From Candidatus Lutibacillus vidarii (lineage in GTDB: Bacteria; Actinomycetota; Actinomycetes; Actinomycetales; Dermatophilaceae): 64,000 bases of DNA. A program made the position numbers and the translations under genes. Below are positions 43,907 to 52,516 of this stretch, one piece after another (position 1 is the first letter of the stretch; every line of letters starts with the position of its first letter). The DNA is taken from assembly GCA_016717165.1 (NCBI GenBank), contig JADKGA010000001.1, forward strand, positions 1 through 64,000. The letters are read 5' to 3'. The notes under the pieces were generated by a model, which worked only from the letters and a program-made list of their open reading frames with translations, searched no databases and was not told the origin of the DNA.

Positions 43907-45730
43907 ATGACGCACCAGCAGGACTCGCAACCGCCAGGGGGTGAAATTGCGACTCCGGGCCGACACGATGTCCCTGTGCAGCCCAGGCCTGGCCGAGCCG
44001 GTGGCGAGGGTCGCTCGGCCCAGCTCCTCGCCCTGAGAACGGCCCGACCGGCCGCGGTGCTCTTCGCCCGCTGGCAGCTCTACCTCGCGCAGTTCATCGC
44101 CCCGAGCGGGTGGACGCTCGGGGAGCCCGGCCGGACGGCGGTCGTCGCCGCGATGATCGCCTGGGACTTCGGGGTCTTCACCGCGATGCGCCGGACCGGC
44201 CGGGGCTACTACCGGCTGCGGCTGCCGGTCGACCTCGCCCTCATGGCGGGCTGGGCCGCCTCGATGCCGCCGGGTCGGCCGTACACCACGGCGGCGATGC
44301 TCCTGTTGCCCCTGGCCATCGAGGCGGCAGCGCTGTCGAACTACCTCATGCTGGCGACGGTCACGGTCGGCGGAGTCGCCCTTGCCTCGGTGGCCCGGAT
44401 GGCCCGGGGGCTGCCTCCCGACCCGCTCGACCCCGCCTTCTTCCTCGCCATCTTCAGCGCCATCGGGCTCGGTGCCTACGCGATCTTCCAGCGCACCGTC
44501 GAGCAGGAGCGGGCCAGGTTCCTCGACGAGCAGGACGCCTCGTTGAGCTTCGCGCGGCTCCAGGCCCGCAACGAGGTCCTTCTCGGCGCCGGTGGGTCCG
44601 CGGCCGAGGCGTTGCACCGCGCCTGGTTCCTCCTCGAGGCGGCGCTCGGTGACCGGGCGAGGGAACGCCGCTGGGCCTTCCAGGCCTCCCGCGAGGAGCT
44701 GACCGCCCAGACCCGCGAGCGCGCCCGCTACCTGGTCGACGTCCTCCAGCAGTTCTCGGCCGCCCAGCGGCGTACCCGGGCCGCGGTCGCGGACCACCTC
44801 CACCTGCGCGCCCGCGACGCCGACGCCATGGCGGTGCTCACCTCGGCACAGGCACGCTCCCTGGTCGACCAGCTCGCCCGGCTGCCGCTCACCGGTGCGC
44901 ACACCGTCGACGTCGAGTATGCCGACCCGCTCACCGGGGAGGTCCGCGCCCATGTCGGTCCGCACGCCCTGCACGTGCCCGGGGCGCTTGGTCGCGAGCT
45001 GCCCTTCGTCCCGCTCTCGATTGTCGTGGCAAGCGTCTCGATCCTCTCGATGGCCAGCCCGACCTATAGCGCTGTCCCGGTCGGGCCGGTCCTCGCGGTG
45101 GCTGCGGGTATCGGCGTGGCGGCCGGCTCGGCGTGGTGGCGGCTACGCCGTCGACCGCGCGTCATGGCTCCGGTGGTCTGGGCCATCGGCGTGCTCGCCG
45201 TTCCGGTGGCCATCTGGGTCACCTGGCATACGTCGCTGCGCTGGGTGCTGCCGGACGGCACGCTGCAGGTGCCGGCCCTGGGCGCGTTCACGGGGACGCT
45301 GGCGATCACCGGCGGCACGTGGCGCTTCCTGTCCCGGCCGGTTCGATGGCTGTCGGTGCCTCTCGTCGTCAGCGCCTATGTCCGCTATGCCTCGAGCAAC
45401 CCGCTCGGAGTGCCTCCAGTCCGTCAGATGCTGGTCGACCTCTGCGTTCCACTCGCGGTGATGCTCGGGATGATCCTCTACGACCGGATGACCCTAGGGG
45501 TGGGCCAGCAGCTGTTCGACCGCTGGGTTGCGCGGCTGCGCGCCAGCAGTGCGCAGGCGTATGCCGATGCGGTGGCCGCCGAGGTGGCCGCTCTGCGGCA
45601 GGAGGTTGCTGACGCCGCCGCGCTGGTCGCGGACGTGACAGACCGGCAGGTCCGATCCGCCGCGGGCGCCGCGCTCGCGGAGTCGGGGGCCTTGCTGCAA
45701 CAGTTGGAGGCGCACCAGAGCCCGCCCTGA
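43907..45730 (+). CDS. Multi-spanning membrane protein of unknown function
   Basis: Protein of about 607 aa. Five N-terminal helices (for example TAVVAAMIAWDFGVFTAM, TTAAMLLLPLAIEAAAL, FFLAIFSAIGLGAYAIF) are followed by a long cytosolic helical region with many Arg/Glu/Gln, including RARYLVDVLQQFSAAQRRTR. A second membrane domain has about six helices (PFVPLSIVVASVSILSMASP onward), and a coiled-coil-like tail ends the protein. It resembles a sensor without a kinase: no H-box and no ATP-binding motifs are present. The start may be ATG 43907 or a later GTG (43978). It is directly followed by a receiver-like gene, which suggests a linked signalling unit. Confidence 0.7.
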   Translation: MTHQQDSQPPGGEIATPGRHDVPVQPRPGRAGGEGRSAQLLALRTARPAAVLFARWQLYLAQFIAPSGWTLGEPGRTAVVAAMIAWDFGVFTAMRRTGRGYYRLRLPVDLALMAGWAASMPPGRPYTTAAMLLLPLAIEAAALSNYLMLATVTVGGVALASVARMARGLPPDPLDPAFFLAIFSAIGLGAYAIFQRTVEQERARFLDEQDASLSFARLQARNEVLLGAGGSAAEALHRAWFLLEAALGDRARERRWAFQASREELTAQTRERARYLVDVLQQFSAAQRRTRAAVADHLHLRARDADAMAVLTSAQARSLVDQLARLPLTGAHTVDVEYADPLTGEVRAHVGPHALHVPGALGRELPFVPLSIVVASVSILSMASPTYSAVPVGPVLAVAAGIGVAAGSAWWRLRRRPRVMAPVVWAIGVLAVPVAIWVTWHTSLRWVLPDGTLQVPALGAFTGTLAITGGTWRFLSRPVRWLSVPLVVSAYVRYASSNPLGVPPVRQMLVDLCVPLAVMLGMILYDRMTLGVGQQLFDRWVARLRASSAQAYADAVAAEVAALRQEVADAAALVADVTDRQVRSAAGAALAESGALLQQLEAHQSPP

Positions 45731-45748
45731 GGGAGTGCCCCACCGCCC

Positions 45749-46456
45749 ATGAGGATCGCCGTCGTCGACGACCGGCCCGACGTCCGTGACGGTCGGGCGT
45801 TCTGGCTGCTCCGGGCCGGGCACGAGGTCGACACCTACGCCTTCGACGAGGCCCTGGCGGCGACGGAGCCGTGGCCGGCATACGACCGGATCGTCCTGGA
45901 CGGACGCGACGACGGGAGCTCACCTGCGGGCTTCGGCGCGGCCGCGGTGCCCGACCGGTTCGTGGGGCCGCGGGTGGCAGCGCACATCCGGGCCGTCTGT
46001 GCGGGCCTGGACCCGGTGCCGGCGCCGGTCATCATCCTCGTCTCGATCCACTCCCGGGACCATCCGGAGCTGTCCTGGCGCTGCCAGGAGGCCGGGGTGG
46101 ACTTCGCCTACGACTTCCGGGAGGTCGCCACGGCGCAGACCTTCGTCGCCGTGGTCGAGACGCCCGGCGCTGGGGGCGGTGAGGTTCCGCCGGTCCAGTG
46201 GTCCGACCTCGGGCTGGAGGGTGCTCCGGACGTGCGGGGTGCCCTGACCGAGCTCGAGACCAGCCCGGCGGCGGGGGCGCTGCTGTCCGGCGGGGCGGTC
46301 GGCACGCCATACCAGCGCCGCGCCTTGCGCGAACGGCTGGGGCGGCTACTGCGGGTGCGCACGCCACCGTCGCCCTCCGACCGGGACCGACTTGCGCATG
46401 AGAGCGAGCTTCGGCCGGTGGTCCGGCGGCTGCTGGGGCTGCGCGCGGACGACTAA
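45749..46456 (+). CDS. Atypical receiver-domain protein without output domain
   Basis: Protein of 235 aa. Residues 1-140 look like a response-regulator receiver: MRIAVVDDRPDVRD gives the acidic pair D7/D8, and YDRIVLDGRDDG puts the expected phosphoacceptor at D51. ILVSIHS supplies the Ser/Thr position. The conserved Lys near the end of the domain is replaced (FAYDFREV). The C-terminal part is helical with Arg-rich RRALRERLGRLLRVR and no DNA-binding motif recognisable. ATG 45749 lies 18 bases after the membrane-protein stop, so both are probably one transcript. It may act by protein contact rather than as a transcription factor. Confidence 0.65.
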   Translation: MRIAVVDDRPDVRDGRAFWLLRAGHEVDTYAFDEALAATEPWPAYDRIVLDGRDDGSSPAGFGAAAVPDRFVGPRVAAHIRAVCAGLDPVPAPVIILVSIHSRDHPELSWRCQEAGVDFAYDFREVATAQTFVAVVETPGAGGGEVPPVQWSDLGLEGAPDVRGALTELETSPAAGALLSGGAVGTPYQRRALRERLGRLLRVRTPPSPSDRDRLAHESELRPVVRRLLGLRADD

Positions 46457-46467
46457 CCTTTCCGGCG

Positions 46468-47124
46468 ATGACCAATCCCACGCTCACCCACCTCTATGTC
46501 CTCCTCGACCGGTCCGGGTCGATGCAGGCGATCAAGGCCGATGCCGAGGCGGCCCTCGACGCCTTCGTCGCGGAGCAACGGCGCGCCCCGGGCGAGTGCG
46601 CGATGACGCTGGCGCAGTTCGACTCGCGGTACGAGGAGGTCTACGTCAACCGGCCGGTTGCCGAGGTGCCCCCGTTGCACCTCGAACCGCGCGGGATGAC
46701 GGCGCTCTTCGACGCCGTCGGGGTCTTTGTCACGGCGGCGGGCGAGCGGCTGGCGTCGCTGCCGGAGCACGAGCGGCCCGGGACGGTCATCGTCGTCATG
46801 GTGACCGACGGCATGGAGAACACCTCGACCGTGTGGGCGCAGGATGCGGTGCGCGGGCTGGTCGAGCAGCAGAGCTCGACGTACTCGTGGGAATTCCTCT
46901 ATCTGGGCGGCGACCAGGACGCGGTGGCGGTCGGCGGGGGCATCGGGGTGCCGCGCGAGCGGTCGATGACCTTCGAGCGGGGCCGGGTGCGTGCGGCGAT
47001 CGCCGCCGCGTCTGGGGTGGTGGCTGCGGCGAGGGCGGCGGCGGCGTCGGGCCTGCCCCGCGAGGAGGTCCGCCCGCTGCTGGTGTTCACCGACGCCCAG
47101 CGCTCCGAATGCGCGAGGCCCTGA
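46468..47124 (+). CDS. Von Willebrand factor A domain protein
   Basis: Protein of 218 aa. A MIDAS metal site is complete: D14-x-S16-x-S18 in VLLDRSGSMQ, Thr in PRGMTALFDAVG and Asp in VMVTDGMENTST. The strand order fits a cytosolic VWA protein without signal peptide. It ends SECARP just before the first palindromic element. Twelve bases separate it from the receiver gene, so the three genes (membrane protein, receiver, VWA) form one operon. VWA proteins usually assemble complexes; the target here is unknown. Confidence 0.8.
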   Translation: MTNPTLTHLYVLLDRSGSMQAIKADAEAALDAFVAEQRRAPGECAMTLAQFDSRYEEVYVNRPVAEVPPLHLEPRGMTALFDAVGVFVTAAGERLASLPEHERPGTVIVVMVTDGMENTSTVWAQDAVRGLVEQQSSTYSWEFLYLGGDQDAVAVGGGIGVPRERSMTFERGRVRAAIAAASGVVAAARAAAASGLPREEVRPLLVFTDAQRSECARP

Positions 47125-47208
47125 TATCCACACCCCCACCCCTCAAAGACACACCTTTAGAACCCTTCTAAAGGTGTGTCTTTGAGGGGGTGGAGGGGGT
47201 TATCCACA
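47125..47208. repeat. Palindromic element copy A with DnaA box
   Basis: Perfect 24-base inverted repeat: the left arm 47139-47162 (CCCCTCAAAGACACACCTTT AGAA) and right arm 47166-47189, loop CCC. On the right, an exact DnaA-box sequence TTATCCACA lies at 47200-47208; on the left TATCCACA at 47125-47132 is a direct repeat with one base missing from the full box. It follows the VWA stop immediately and could serve as terminator. Copies B and C are at 50127-50205 and 59731-59826. Confidence 0.9.
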
Positions 47209-47231
47209 GATGCGGGGTGGATACTTGCCAG

Positions 47232-47414
47232 GTGGTCGCCAAAGTGCTCATCGGGGTCGGGATCGTCGTCGCCCTGGTCGGCATCGTCATCATCGCCACC
47301 GGCGGTCCGTCGAAGTCGCTCCTCGGCCTGACAATCATGGGCATGAGCACGGCCTCGCTCTTCGTCGGGGTCGGCCTGACCTTCCTGCACCGCTTCACGG
47401 TCGACGACGACTGA
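47232..47414 (+). CDS. Small two-helix membrane protein
   Basis: About 60 aa: VVAKVLIGVGIVVALVGIVI IATGG, then SKSLLGLTIMGMSTASLFVG and VGLTFLHRFTVDDD. Two transmembrane helices with a short polar turn. GTG 47232 is the likely start; an earlier GTG lies inside the palindrome. It ends four bases before the helicase gene, so translation is probably linked. Family unknown. Confidence 0.6.
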   Translation: MVAKVLIGVGIVVALVGIVIIATGGPSKSLLGLTIMGMSTASLFVGVGLTFLHRFTVDDD

Positions 47415-47418
47415 CCGT

Positions 47419-50178
47419 ATGACGCTCCAGGCCCGGCTCGCCGCGCTCTCCCCGGACGCCGGCGCCGATGCGGCATACGAAGAGTTTCTCGGTTGGGTGA
47501 CTGAGAACGGACTGAGCCTGTACCCGGCGCAGGACGAGGCGTTGATCGAGCTGGCCACCGGCGCCAATGTCATTCTCGGTACGCCAACCGGGTCCGGGAA
47601 GTCACTCGTCGCGATGGGTGCCCACGCGATGGCCCTGGCCCGCGGTGAGCGCACCTTCTACACCGCCCCGATCAAGGCTCTCGTCAGTGAGAAGTTCTTC
47701 GCCCTCTGCGACGCCTTCGGGGCCGAGAACGTCGGCATGCTCACCGGAGACGCCGCGGTCAACCCCACCGCGAGGCTCATCTGCTGCACCGCAGAGGTCC
47801 TCGCGAACCAGGCGCTACGCGAGGGACCGGACTCCGACATCGGCCAGGTCGTCATGGACGAGTTCCACTTCTACGCCGAGCCGGACCGCGGCTGGGCCTG
47901 GCAGGTCCCGCTGCTCCGGCTTCCGCGCGCGCAGTTCCTCCTCATGTCGGCAACCCTCGGCGACGCGAGCTTCTTCCGCGACGACCTCACCCGCCGCACC
48001 GGCCGCCCGACTGCGGTGATCGACCGCGGTGAGCGGCCCATCCCGCTCAGCTACCACTGGGCGATGACCCCGGTCCACGAGACCCTCGACGAGCTGCTCG
48101 CCACCCGTCAGGCGCCGGTGTATGTCGTCCACTTCACCCAGGCCGCGGCGCTCGAGCGCGCCCAGGCGCTGACGAGCATCACCGTCGCCACCCGGGCCGA
48201 ACGCGACGCCATCGCCGAGGAGCTGCGCGGCTTCCGGTTCGCCCGCGGCTTCGGAGCCACCCTCAACCGGCTGGTCCGGCACGGCATCGGGGTCCACCAC
48301 GCCGGGATGCTCCCCAAGTACCGCCGCCTGGTCGAGCAGCTCGCCCAGCAGGGTCTGCTCAAGGTCATCTGCGGCACCGACACCCTTGGGGTGGGCATCA
48401 ATGTCCCCATCCGCACCGTCCTGCTCACCGGCCTGGCGAAGTATGACGGCTCCCGCCAGCGCCTGCTCAAGGCCCGAGAGTTCCACCAGATCGCCGGACG
48501 TGCGGGCCGGGCGGGCTTCGACACCGCCGGGACGGTGGTGGTCCAGGCCCCGGAGCACGTCATCGAGAACCACCGCGCCCTCGCCAAGGCCGGGGACGAC
48601 CCCAAGGCGCGCCGCCGGGTCCAGCGCAAACCGGCTCCGGCGGGCTTCGTCGCCTGGACCGAGGAGCAGTTCGAGCGCCTCGTTGCCGCGCCGCCGGAGC
48701 CGCTGCAGTCTCGGATGCAGGTCAGCCATGCGATGGTCCTCAATATCATCGAGGCCCCGGGTGACCCGGTCCGTGCCATGCGGGCGCTGCTCACCGACAA
48801 CCACGAGGATCGTCGGCGCCAGGTAAGACTCCAGCTGCGCGCCATCGAGATCTACCGGTCGCTGGTCGTTGCGGGGATCGTCGAGAAGCGTCCGGAACCC
48901 GACCCCACCGGGCGCACCGTTCGGGTCGTCGCCGACCTCCAGCAGGGGTTCGCCCTCAACCAGCCGCTGTCGGCCTTCGCCGTGGCCGCCTTCGACCTGC
49001 TCGACACCCTGGCGCCGTCATACCCGCTCGACGTGGTGAGTGTCGTGGAGGCGACCCTGGAGGACCCCCGGCCGGTGCTCATGGCGCAGCGGTTCCTCGC
49101 GCGCGGCGAGGCGGTCGCGGCGATGAAGGCCGACGGCATTGAGTACGACGAGAGGATGGAGCTGCTCGAGGAGGTCACCTGGCCCAAGCCGCTGGCCGAG
49201 CTGCTCGAGACCGCCTTCCTGGCCTACCAGCGCACTCACCCATGGGTGCGCGAGGGCGACCTCTCGCCGAAGTCCGTCGTCCGGGACCTGTACGAGCGGG
49301 CCATGACCTTCGGCGACTTCGTCGCGTTCTACCGGCTCGCGCGGGGTGAGGGCATCGTGCTCCGCTACCTCAGCGACGCCTACCGGGCGCTGCGGCACAG
49401 TGTGCCGGCGACCGCTCGGACCCCCGAGCTGGACGACCTCGTCGAGTGGCTCGGAGAAGTCGTACGGCAAACCGACTCCAGCCTGCTGGAGGAGTGGGAA
49501 GAACTCACGAGCTCGTATGACGCCCCGGGGGCTCCGAGCGGCGGGGGTAGCGCCGGGGCGGGAGCCCTCGACCGGCTCGACACGCCGCGTCCCGGAGATG
49601 CCGCGCGTGCGCTGTCGGCGAACCCTCGAGCGCTGCGGGTAATGGTGCGGACGGCGATGTGGCGGCGCGTCGAGCTCGTGGCGCGGCAGCGCTGGGACGA
49701 CCTGGCGGACCTCGACGTGTCGAGCCCCGCCCTGTCGAGCGACGGGTCCGTGCTCGGTGTCCAGGCGCTCACCGCCGACGAGTGGGCAGAGGCGGGTGCG
49801 GCCTACTTCGCCGAGTATGCCGACGTGGGGATCGGCCCTGACGCCCGAGGGCCGGAGCTGCTCGACATCCGCGCCGGCAGCGCCGCCCAGGCCTCGGACG
49901 CAGCCCCGGACGCTGTCCGCCACGCCGACTACCCCTACCCCTCCGACTATCCCTCCGAAGATCCGTCCGACCACGGCGTCGGCGAGGGTCAACGCCGTAT
50001 CTGGCTCGTCCAGCAGGTCCTCGACGACCCCAACGGCGACCGGGACTGGCGGCTCACGGCGCTGGTCGATCTCGACGCCTGCGACGACTCCGGAGAGCTC
50101 GTCCTCGCGGTCACGGCCTTCGCCCCTGTGGATAACTCCCCCCAAATCTTCAAAGACACACCTTTAGACGCGTTCTAA
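47419..50178 (+). CDS. DEAD/DEAH-box helicase with DUF3516 domain
   Basis: Superfamily-2 helicase of 919 aa. Motif I GTPTGSGKS (about residue 52), Ia YTAPIKALVSEKF, motif II MDEFHF (DEFH variant), motif III SATLGD, motif V GTDTLGVGINVPIRTVLLTG, motif VI HQIAGRAGRAGFDTAG. This Ski2-like core is followed by a C-terminal DUF3516 region (WTEEQFERLVAAPPEPLQSR onward). It probably unwinds RNA or DNA. The last residues, VDNSPQIFKDTPLDAF, are encoded by palindromic element copy B, which contributes the stop codon; homologues without the element should end differently. Starts four bases after the small membrane gene. Confidence 0.86.
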   Translation: MTLQARLAALSPDAGADAAYEEFLGWVTENGLSLYPAQDEALIELATGANVILGTPTGSGKSLVAMGAHAMALARGERTFYTAPIKALVSEKFFALCDAFGAENVGMLTGDAAVNPTARLICCTAEVLANQALREGPDSDIGQVVMDEFHFYAEPDRGWAWQVPLLRLPRAQFLLMSATLGDASFFRDDLTRRTGRPTAVIDRGERPIPLSYHWAMTPVHETLDELLATRQAPVYVVHFTQAAALERAQALTSITVATRAERDAIAEELRGFRFARGFGATLNRLVRHGIGVHHAGMLPKYRRLVEQLAQQGLLKVICGTDTLGVGINVPIRTVLLTGLAKYDGSRQRLLKAREFHQIAGRAGRAGFDTAGTVVVQAPEHVIENHRALAKAGDDPKARRRVQRKPAPAGFVAWTEEQFERLVAAPPEPLQSRMQVSHAMVLNIIEAPGDPVRAMRALLTDNHEDRRRQVRLQLRAIEIYRSLVVAGIVEKRPEPDPTGRTVRVVADLQQGFALNQPLSAFAVAAFDLLDTLAPSYPLDVVSVVEATLEDPRPVLMAQRFLARGEAVAAMKADGIEYDERMELLEEVTWPKPLAELLETAFLAYQRTHPWVREGDLSPKSVVRDLYERAMTFGDFVAFYRLARGEGIVLRYLSDAYRALRHSVPATARTPELDDLVEWLGEVVRQTDSSLLEEWEELTSSYDAPGAPSGGGSAGAGALDRLDTPRPGDAARALSANPRALRVMVRTAMWRRVELVARQRWDDLADLDVSSPALSSDGSVLGVQALTADEWAEAGAAYFAEYADVGIGPDARGPELLDIRAGSAAQASDAAPDAVRHADYPYPSDYPSEDPSDHGVGEGQRRIWLVQQVLDDPNGDRDWRLTALVDLDACDDSGELVLAVTAFAPVDNSPQIFKDTPLDAF

Positions 50179-50205
50179 AGGTGTGTCTTTGCAACTGGGG
50201 GGAGG
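50127..50205. repeat. Palindromic element copy B with DnaA box
   Basis: Perfect 18-base inverted repeat CAAAGACACACCTTTAGA (50151-50168) and its complement (50174-50191), centre CGCGT. An exact DnaA box (TTATCCACA on the minus strand) occupies 50135-50127. Outer C-rich and G-rich blocks pair loosely. It lies across the ends of the helicase gene and the convergent phosphatase gene and provides both stop codons. Confidence 0.9.
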
Positions 50206-50789
50206 GGGAGGTCGTCCCAGGACTCGACCTGCCAGCCGTCGTAAACCGATCCGATGACCCGAATGACCCCGGTGTTGGGCACGTGGGCCCGGGTGAGGAA
50301 CTCGCGGGTGAGGTTCGCGCACCGCGCTGCCGCCCAGACCCGGATGGCCGCGCCATGGCTGACGACGACGGCGCGCTCGGCGCCGGTCGCCGCGAGGTCG
50401 CTGATCGCGGCGTCATACCGAGCAAGGAACTCGATCCCGGACTCGCTGCCGGGCATCCGCACGGTGGCGTCGTGATGCCACGCGGCGAGCACCTCGACAT
50501 AGGGGACCCAGTCCACGCCCATCTCGAGGTCACCGGCCTGCACCTCCCGCAGCCCCGGATGGAGCACCGCCGAAAGCCCACGCGAGGCCGCCAGCGGTGC
50601 TGCCGTCTGCCGAGCCCGGGTGTGGTCCGAGGTGAAGATCGCCTCGATGGGCTCACCGGCCAGCCGGGTCACGAGGGCCTGCGCCTGGGCCAGGCCCTGC
50701 GCGTCGAGCGGCGACCCCGGGTGTGCCGTGTCGAGCAGGAAATCAACGTTCGCGGCCGTCCGACCGTGCCGGACGAGAAGCAGGTGCAT
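50175..50789 (-). CDS. Histidine phosphatase family protein
   Basis: Protein of 204 aa from ATG 50789. The RHG motif LLVRHGRTAAN near the N-terminus gives the catalytic His. FTSDHTRARQTAAPLAASRG and GSESGIEFLARYDAAISDLA follow, and VVVSHGAAIRVWAAARCANL holds the second His. It resembles phosphoglycerate mutase-like phosphatases; substrate unknown. The C-terminal PPVAKTHL is encoded by palindromic element copy B, so the tail is probably not ancestral. Convergent with and overlapping the helicase gene by four bases. Confidence 0.86.
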   Translation of the reverse strand: MHLLLVRHGRTAANVDFLLDTAHPGSPLDAQGLAQAQALVTRLAGEPIEAIFTSDHTRARQTAAPLAASRGLSAVLHPGLREVQAGDLEMGVDWVPYVEVLAAWHHDATVRMPGSESGIEFLARYDAAISDLAATGAERAVVVSHGAAIRVWAAARCANLTREFLTRAHVPNTGVIRVIGSVYDGWQVESWDDLPLPPVAKTHL

Positions 50790-51005
50790 ACCGCCAATGT
50801 ACGTCGTCGCCGCGGGGCTCCCCTCAGCCGACGGCCCGCCACTGCCAGGCAGCACCGTGGAGGCCAAAACAGTCCGCACGACAGAACGTCGACGATTCTT
50901 CGTATGCCGAACCGAATCCAGTGGCGAACAAAGGTTCAGTGGATGAGATTCGTCGGTCTGGGACATTGTCGTGTCCGGAACCTATTGATTTGCCACCCCT
51001 GCCGC

Positions 51006-51021
51006 TAGACTCCGGCTCGTG
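51006..51021 (+). promoter_or_regulatory. Leaderless promoter of TetR gene
   Basis: TAGACT at 51006-51011 is a good -10; transcription would start about seven bases later, at the GTG 51019 itself. ATTGAT about 16 bases upstream could be the -35. No ribosome binding site precedes the GTG. Confidence 0.5.
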
Positions 51022-52014
51022 TCGACCACACCGACGTCTCGACGCGGCCGCCCGCCGCTCCATCGGCGAGAGACTCTTCTCGCCGCTGCCGCCCGGGCCC
51101 TGTCCGCGCGCGGATTCGAGTCGCTGCGTTATAGCGACGTGTCAGACGGCGCGGGCGTGCCCGTGGCCAGTCTCCAGCACTACTTCCCCAACCTCGAGCA
51201 GCTCCGGCGCGAAGCTCTTTCGCATGGCGTCCGCAGCGCGCTGGACTCCGCCTCCGCCGCGGTGGCCGCACAGCGGCGCCCTTGGGGCCAGGTCCGGGCG
51301 CTCATTGCCGGGACCTCGGACAGCGCGACCATGTGGGTGGAGTACCTCCGCGCCGCGGCCCGGGACACCTCGCTGGCCGAGGAGAGCCGCGAGGTGCTCG
51401 CCACCTGGGTCGCCCTCGCCGAACGGGTGATCGACGAGGGTATGTCGGCCGGGGAGTTCTCTGTCACGGGCTCCGCCAGGGAGGCCGCCCACGACCTCCA
51501 GGCCCTCGTCGTCGGCTTCGGCACGGCAGCCGGGGACGCGGTTGCGCAGAGCGAGCGCGCGGCCCGTCGGCTGCTCTCGGTGACCAGCGGCGCCGCACGC
51601 GCCTCCGCCGGTGCTCTTGCCGACGCGCTCGACGGCGGGTCGGCGGCGGCCGGGGCTGCCGCCACGCCGGCCGCACGGGCCCGCACCACACGCCCGGCCA
51701 CGCGCCGGGCAGCGAGCAAGCCAGCCCCCGCTGCCCCCACACCGAGCGCCCGTTCCACGAGCAGCCGCAAGGCCGCCAAGCCAGCGGCCGCGGCCGAGGC
51801 TGCGCCCCCCGCCGTGGAGGCACCGGCACCCACGAAGGTGGCCAAGCCCGCCGCTGCGGCGAAGCCGGCCAAGGACAGCAAGCCGGCCAAGGAGGCTAAG
51901 GCCGGGAAGCCGGCGCCGTCGAAGGCGGCCAAGAGTCCCAAGGCGACCGACAAGGCCAAGGCGGCGAAGGTCAAGGGCAAGGCGGACAAGGGCGCGGGGC
52001 GGCGCAAGAAGTAG
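51019..52014 (+). CDS. TetR-family regulator with histone-H1-like C-terminal tail
   Basis: Protein of 331 aa. Residues 1-60 form a TetR HTH (RRETLLAAAARALSARGFES LRYSDVSDGAGVPVASLQHYF), and helices to about residue 195 form the ligand/dimer domain. From about 200 to the end the protein is a low-complexity Ala/Lys/Pro tail with repeated AKPAAAAKPAKDSKPAKEAK-type blocks, ending KGKADKGAGRRKK. Such tails occur on histone H1 and mycobacterial HupB and bind DNA non-specifically. Their presence on a TetR protein is unusual. Appears to be transcribed leaderless. A strong bidirectional terminator follows. Confidence 0.82.
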   Translation: MSTTPTSRRGRPPLHRRETLLAAAARALSARGFESLRYSDVSDGAGVPVASLQHYFPNLEQLRREALSHGVRSALDSASAAVAAQRRPWGQVRALIAGTSDSATMWVEYLRAAARDTSLAEESREVLATWVALAERVIDEGMSAGEFSVTGSAREAAHDLQALVVGFGTAAGDAVAQSERAARRLLSVTSGAARASAGALADALDGGSAAAGAAATPAARARTTRPATRRAASKPAPAAPTPSARSTSSRKAAKPAAAAEAAPPAVEAPAPTKVAKPAAAAKPAKDSKPAKEAKAGKPAPSKAAKSPKATDKAKAAKVKGKADKGAGRRKK

Positions 52015-52043
52015 GCCACTGCCGCGCGCCCAGCCGCGATCAG

Positions 52044-52083
52044 CCACGGCGGCCCGCCGACGAGAGTCGGCGGGCCGCCGTGG
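52044..52083. terminator. Bidirectional terminator hairpin
   Basis: Perfect 18-bp stem (CCACGGCGGCCCGCCGAC at 52044-52061 and its complement at 52066-52083) with a GAGA loop. It separates the convergent TetR and ArsC-like genes. Confidence 0.85.
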
Positions 52084-52087
52084 TGTC

Positions 52088-52156
52088 CCAGACGAGGACG
52101 AGCGCGTCTGAGACGAGGAACGAGCGCGTCTCGGACGAGGAACGAGCGCGTCTCAG
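52088..52156. repeat. Tandem repeat ahead of ArsC-like gene end
   Basis: Three imperfect copies of a unit built on GACGAGGAACGAGCGCGTCT follow the terminator and run into the end of the ArsC-like gene. Confidence 0.65.
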
Positions 52157-52506
52157 GCGAGGAACGCCGCGACCCGCTCCGGGGGTCGGCCAATGATCGC
52201 TTCCCCGCCACGCTGGAGGACTGGCCGTTGCATCAGCGACGGATGCGCGGCGAGGACGGCGGCGACCTGCTCGGCGGTCTGGACATCCGCGTCGCGCAGG
52301 CCCAGCTCGCGAAAGAGCGGATCGCGCCGAACCAGCGCCGAGGGTGGGTCCGAGAGGATCGTGAGCAGCTCGCGAAGGGCGTCGTGGGAGAGCGGCTCGT
52401 CGAGATAGCGCACGACCTCGAGCTCGACCCCGGCGATGCTGCAGGCCTCGAGAGCCCGCCGCGAGTTCGAGCAGCGGGGATTGTGGAGGATCGTCACGTC
52501 CGGCAT
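52153..52506 (-). CDS. arsC: ArsC/Spx-like thioredoxin-fold protein (arsenate reductase family)
   Basis: Protein of 117 aa. VTILHNPRCSNSRRALEACS holds the catalytic Cys12, followed by VRYLDEPLSHDALRELLTIL and the C-terminal LMQRPVLQRGGEAIIGRPPE with the arsenate-binding Arg. This fits the ArsC family of glutaredoxin-type arsenate reductases, but many such proteins in Actinobacteria have other thiol roles. Cytoplasmic. It follows the HTH gene on the same strand by ten bases, so it is probably co-transcribed. Confidence 0.83.
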   Translation of the reverse strand: MPDVTILHNPRCSNSRRALEACSIAGVELEVVRYLDEPLSHDALRELLTILSDPPSALVRRDPLFRELGLRDADVQTAEQVAAVLAAHPSLMQRPVLQRGGEAIIGRPPERVAAFLA

Positions 52507-52516
52507 GAACCAGACC

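Noticed and set aside
47190..47231. Longer start for the small membrane protein
   Set aside because: The earlier GTG lies inside the palindromic element and would add a non-hydrophobic segment coded by it.
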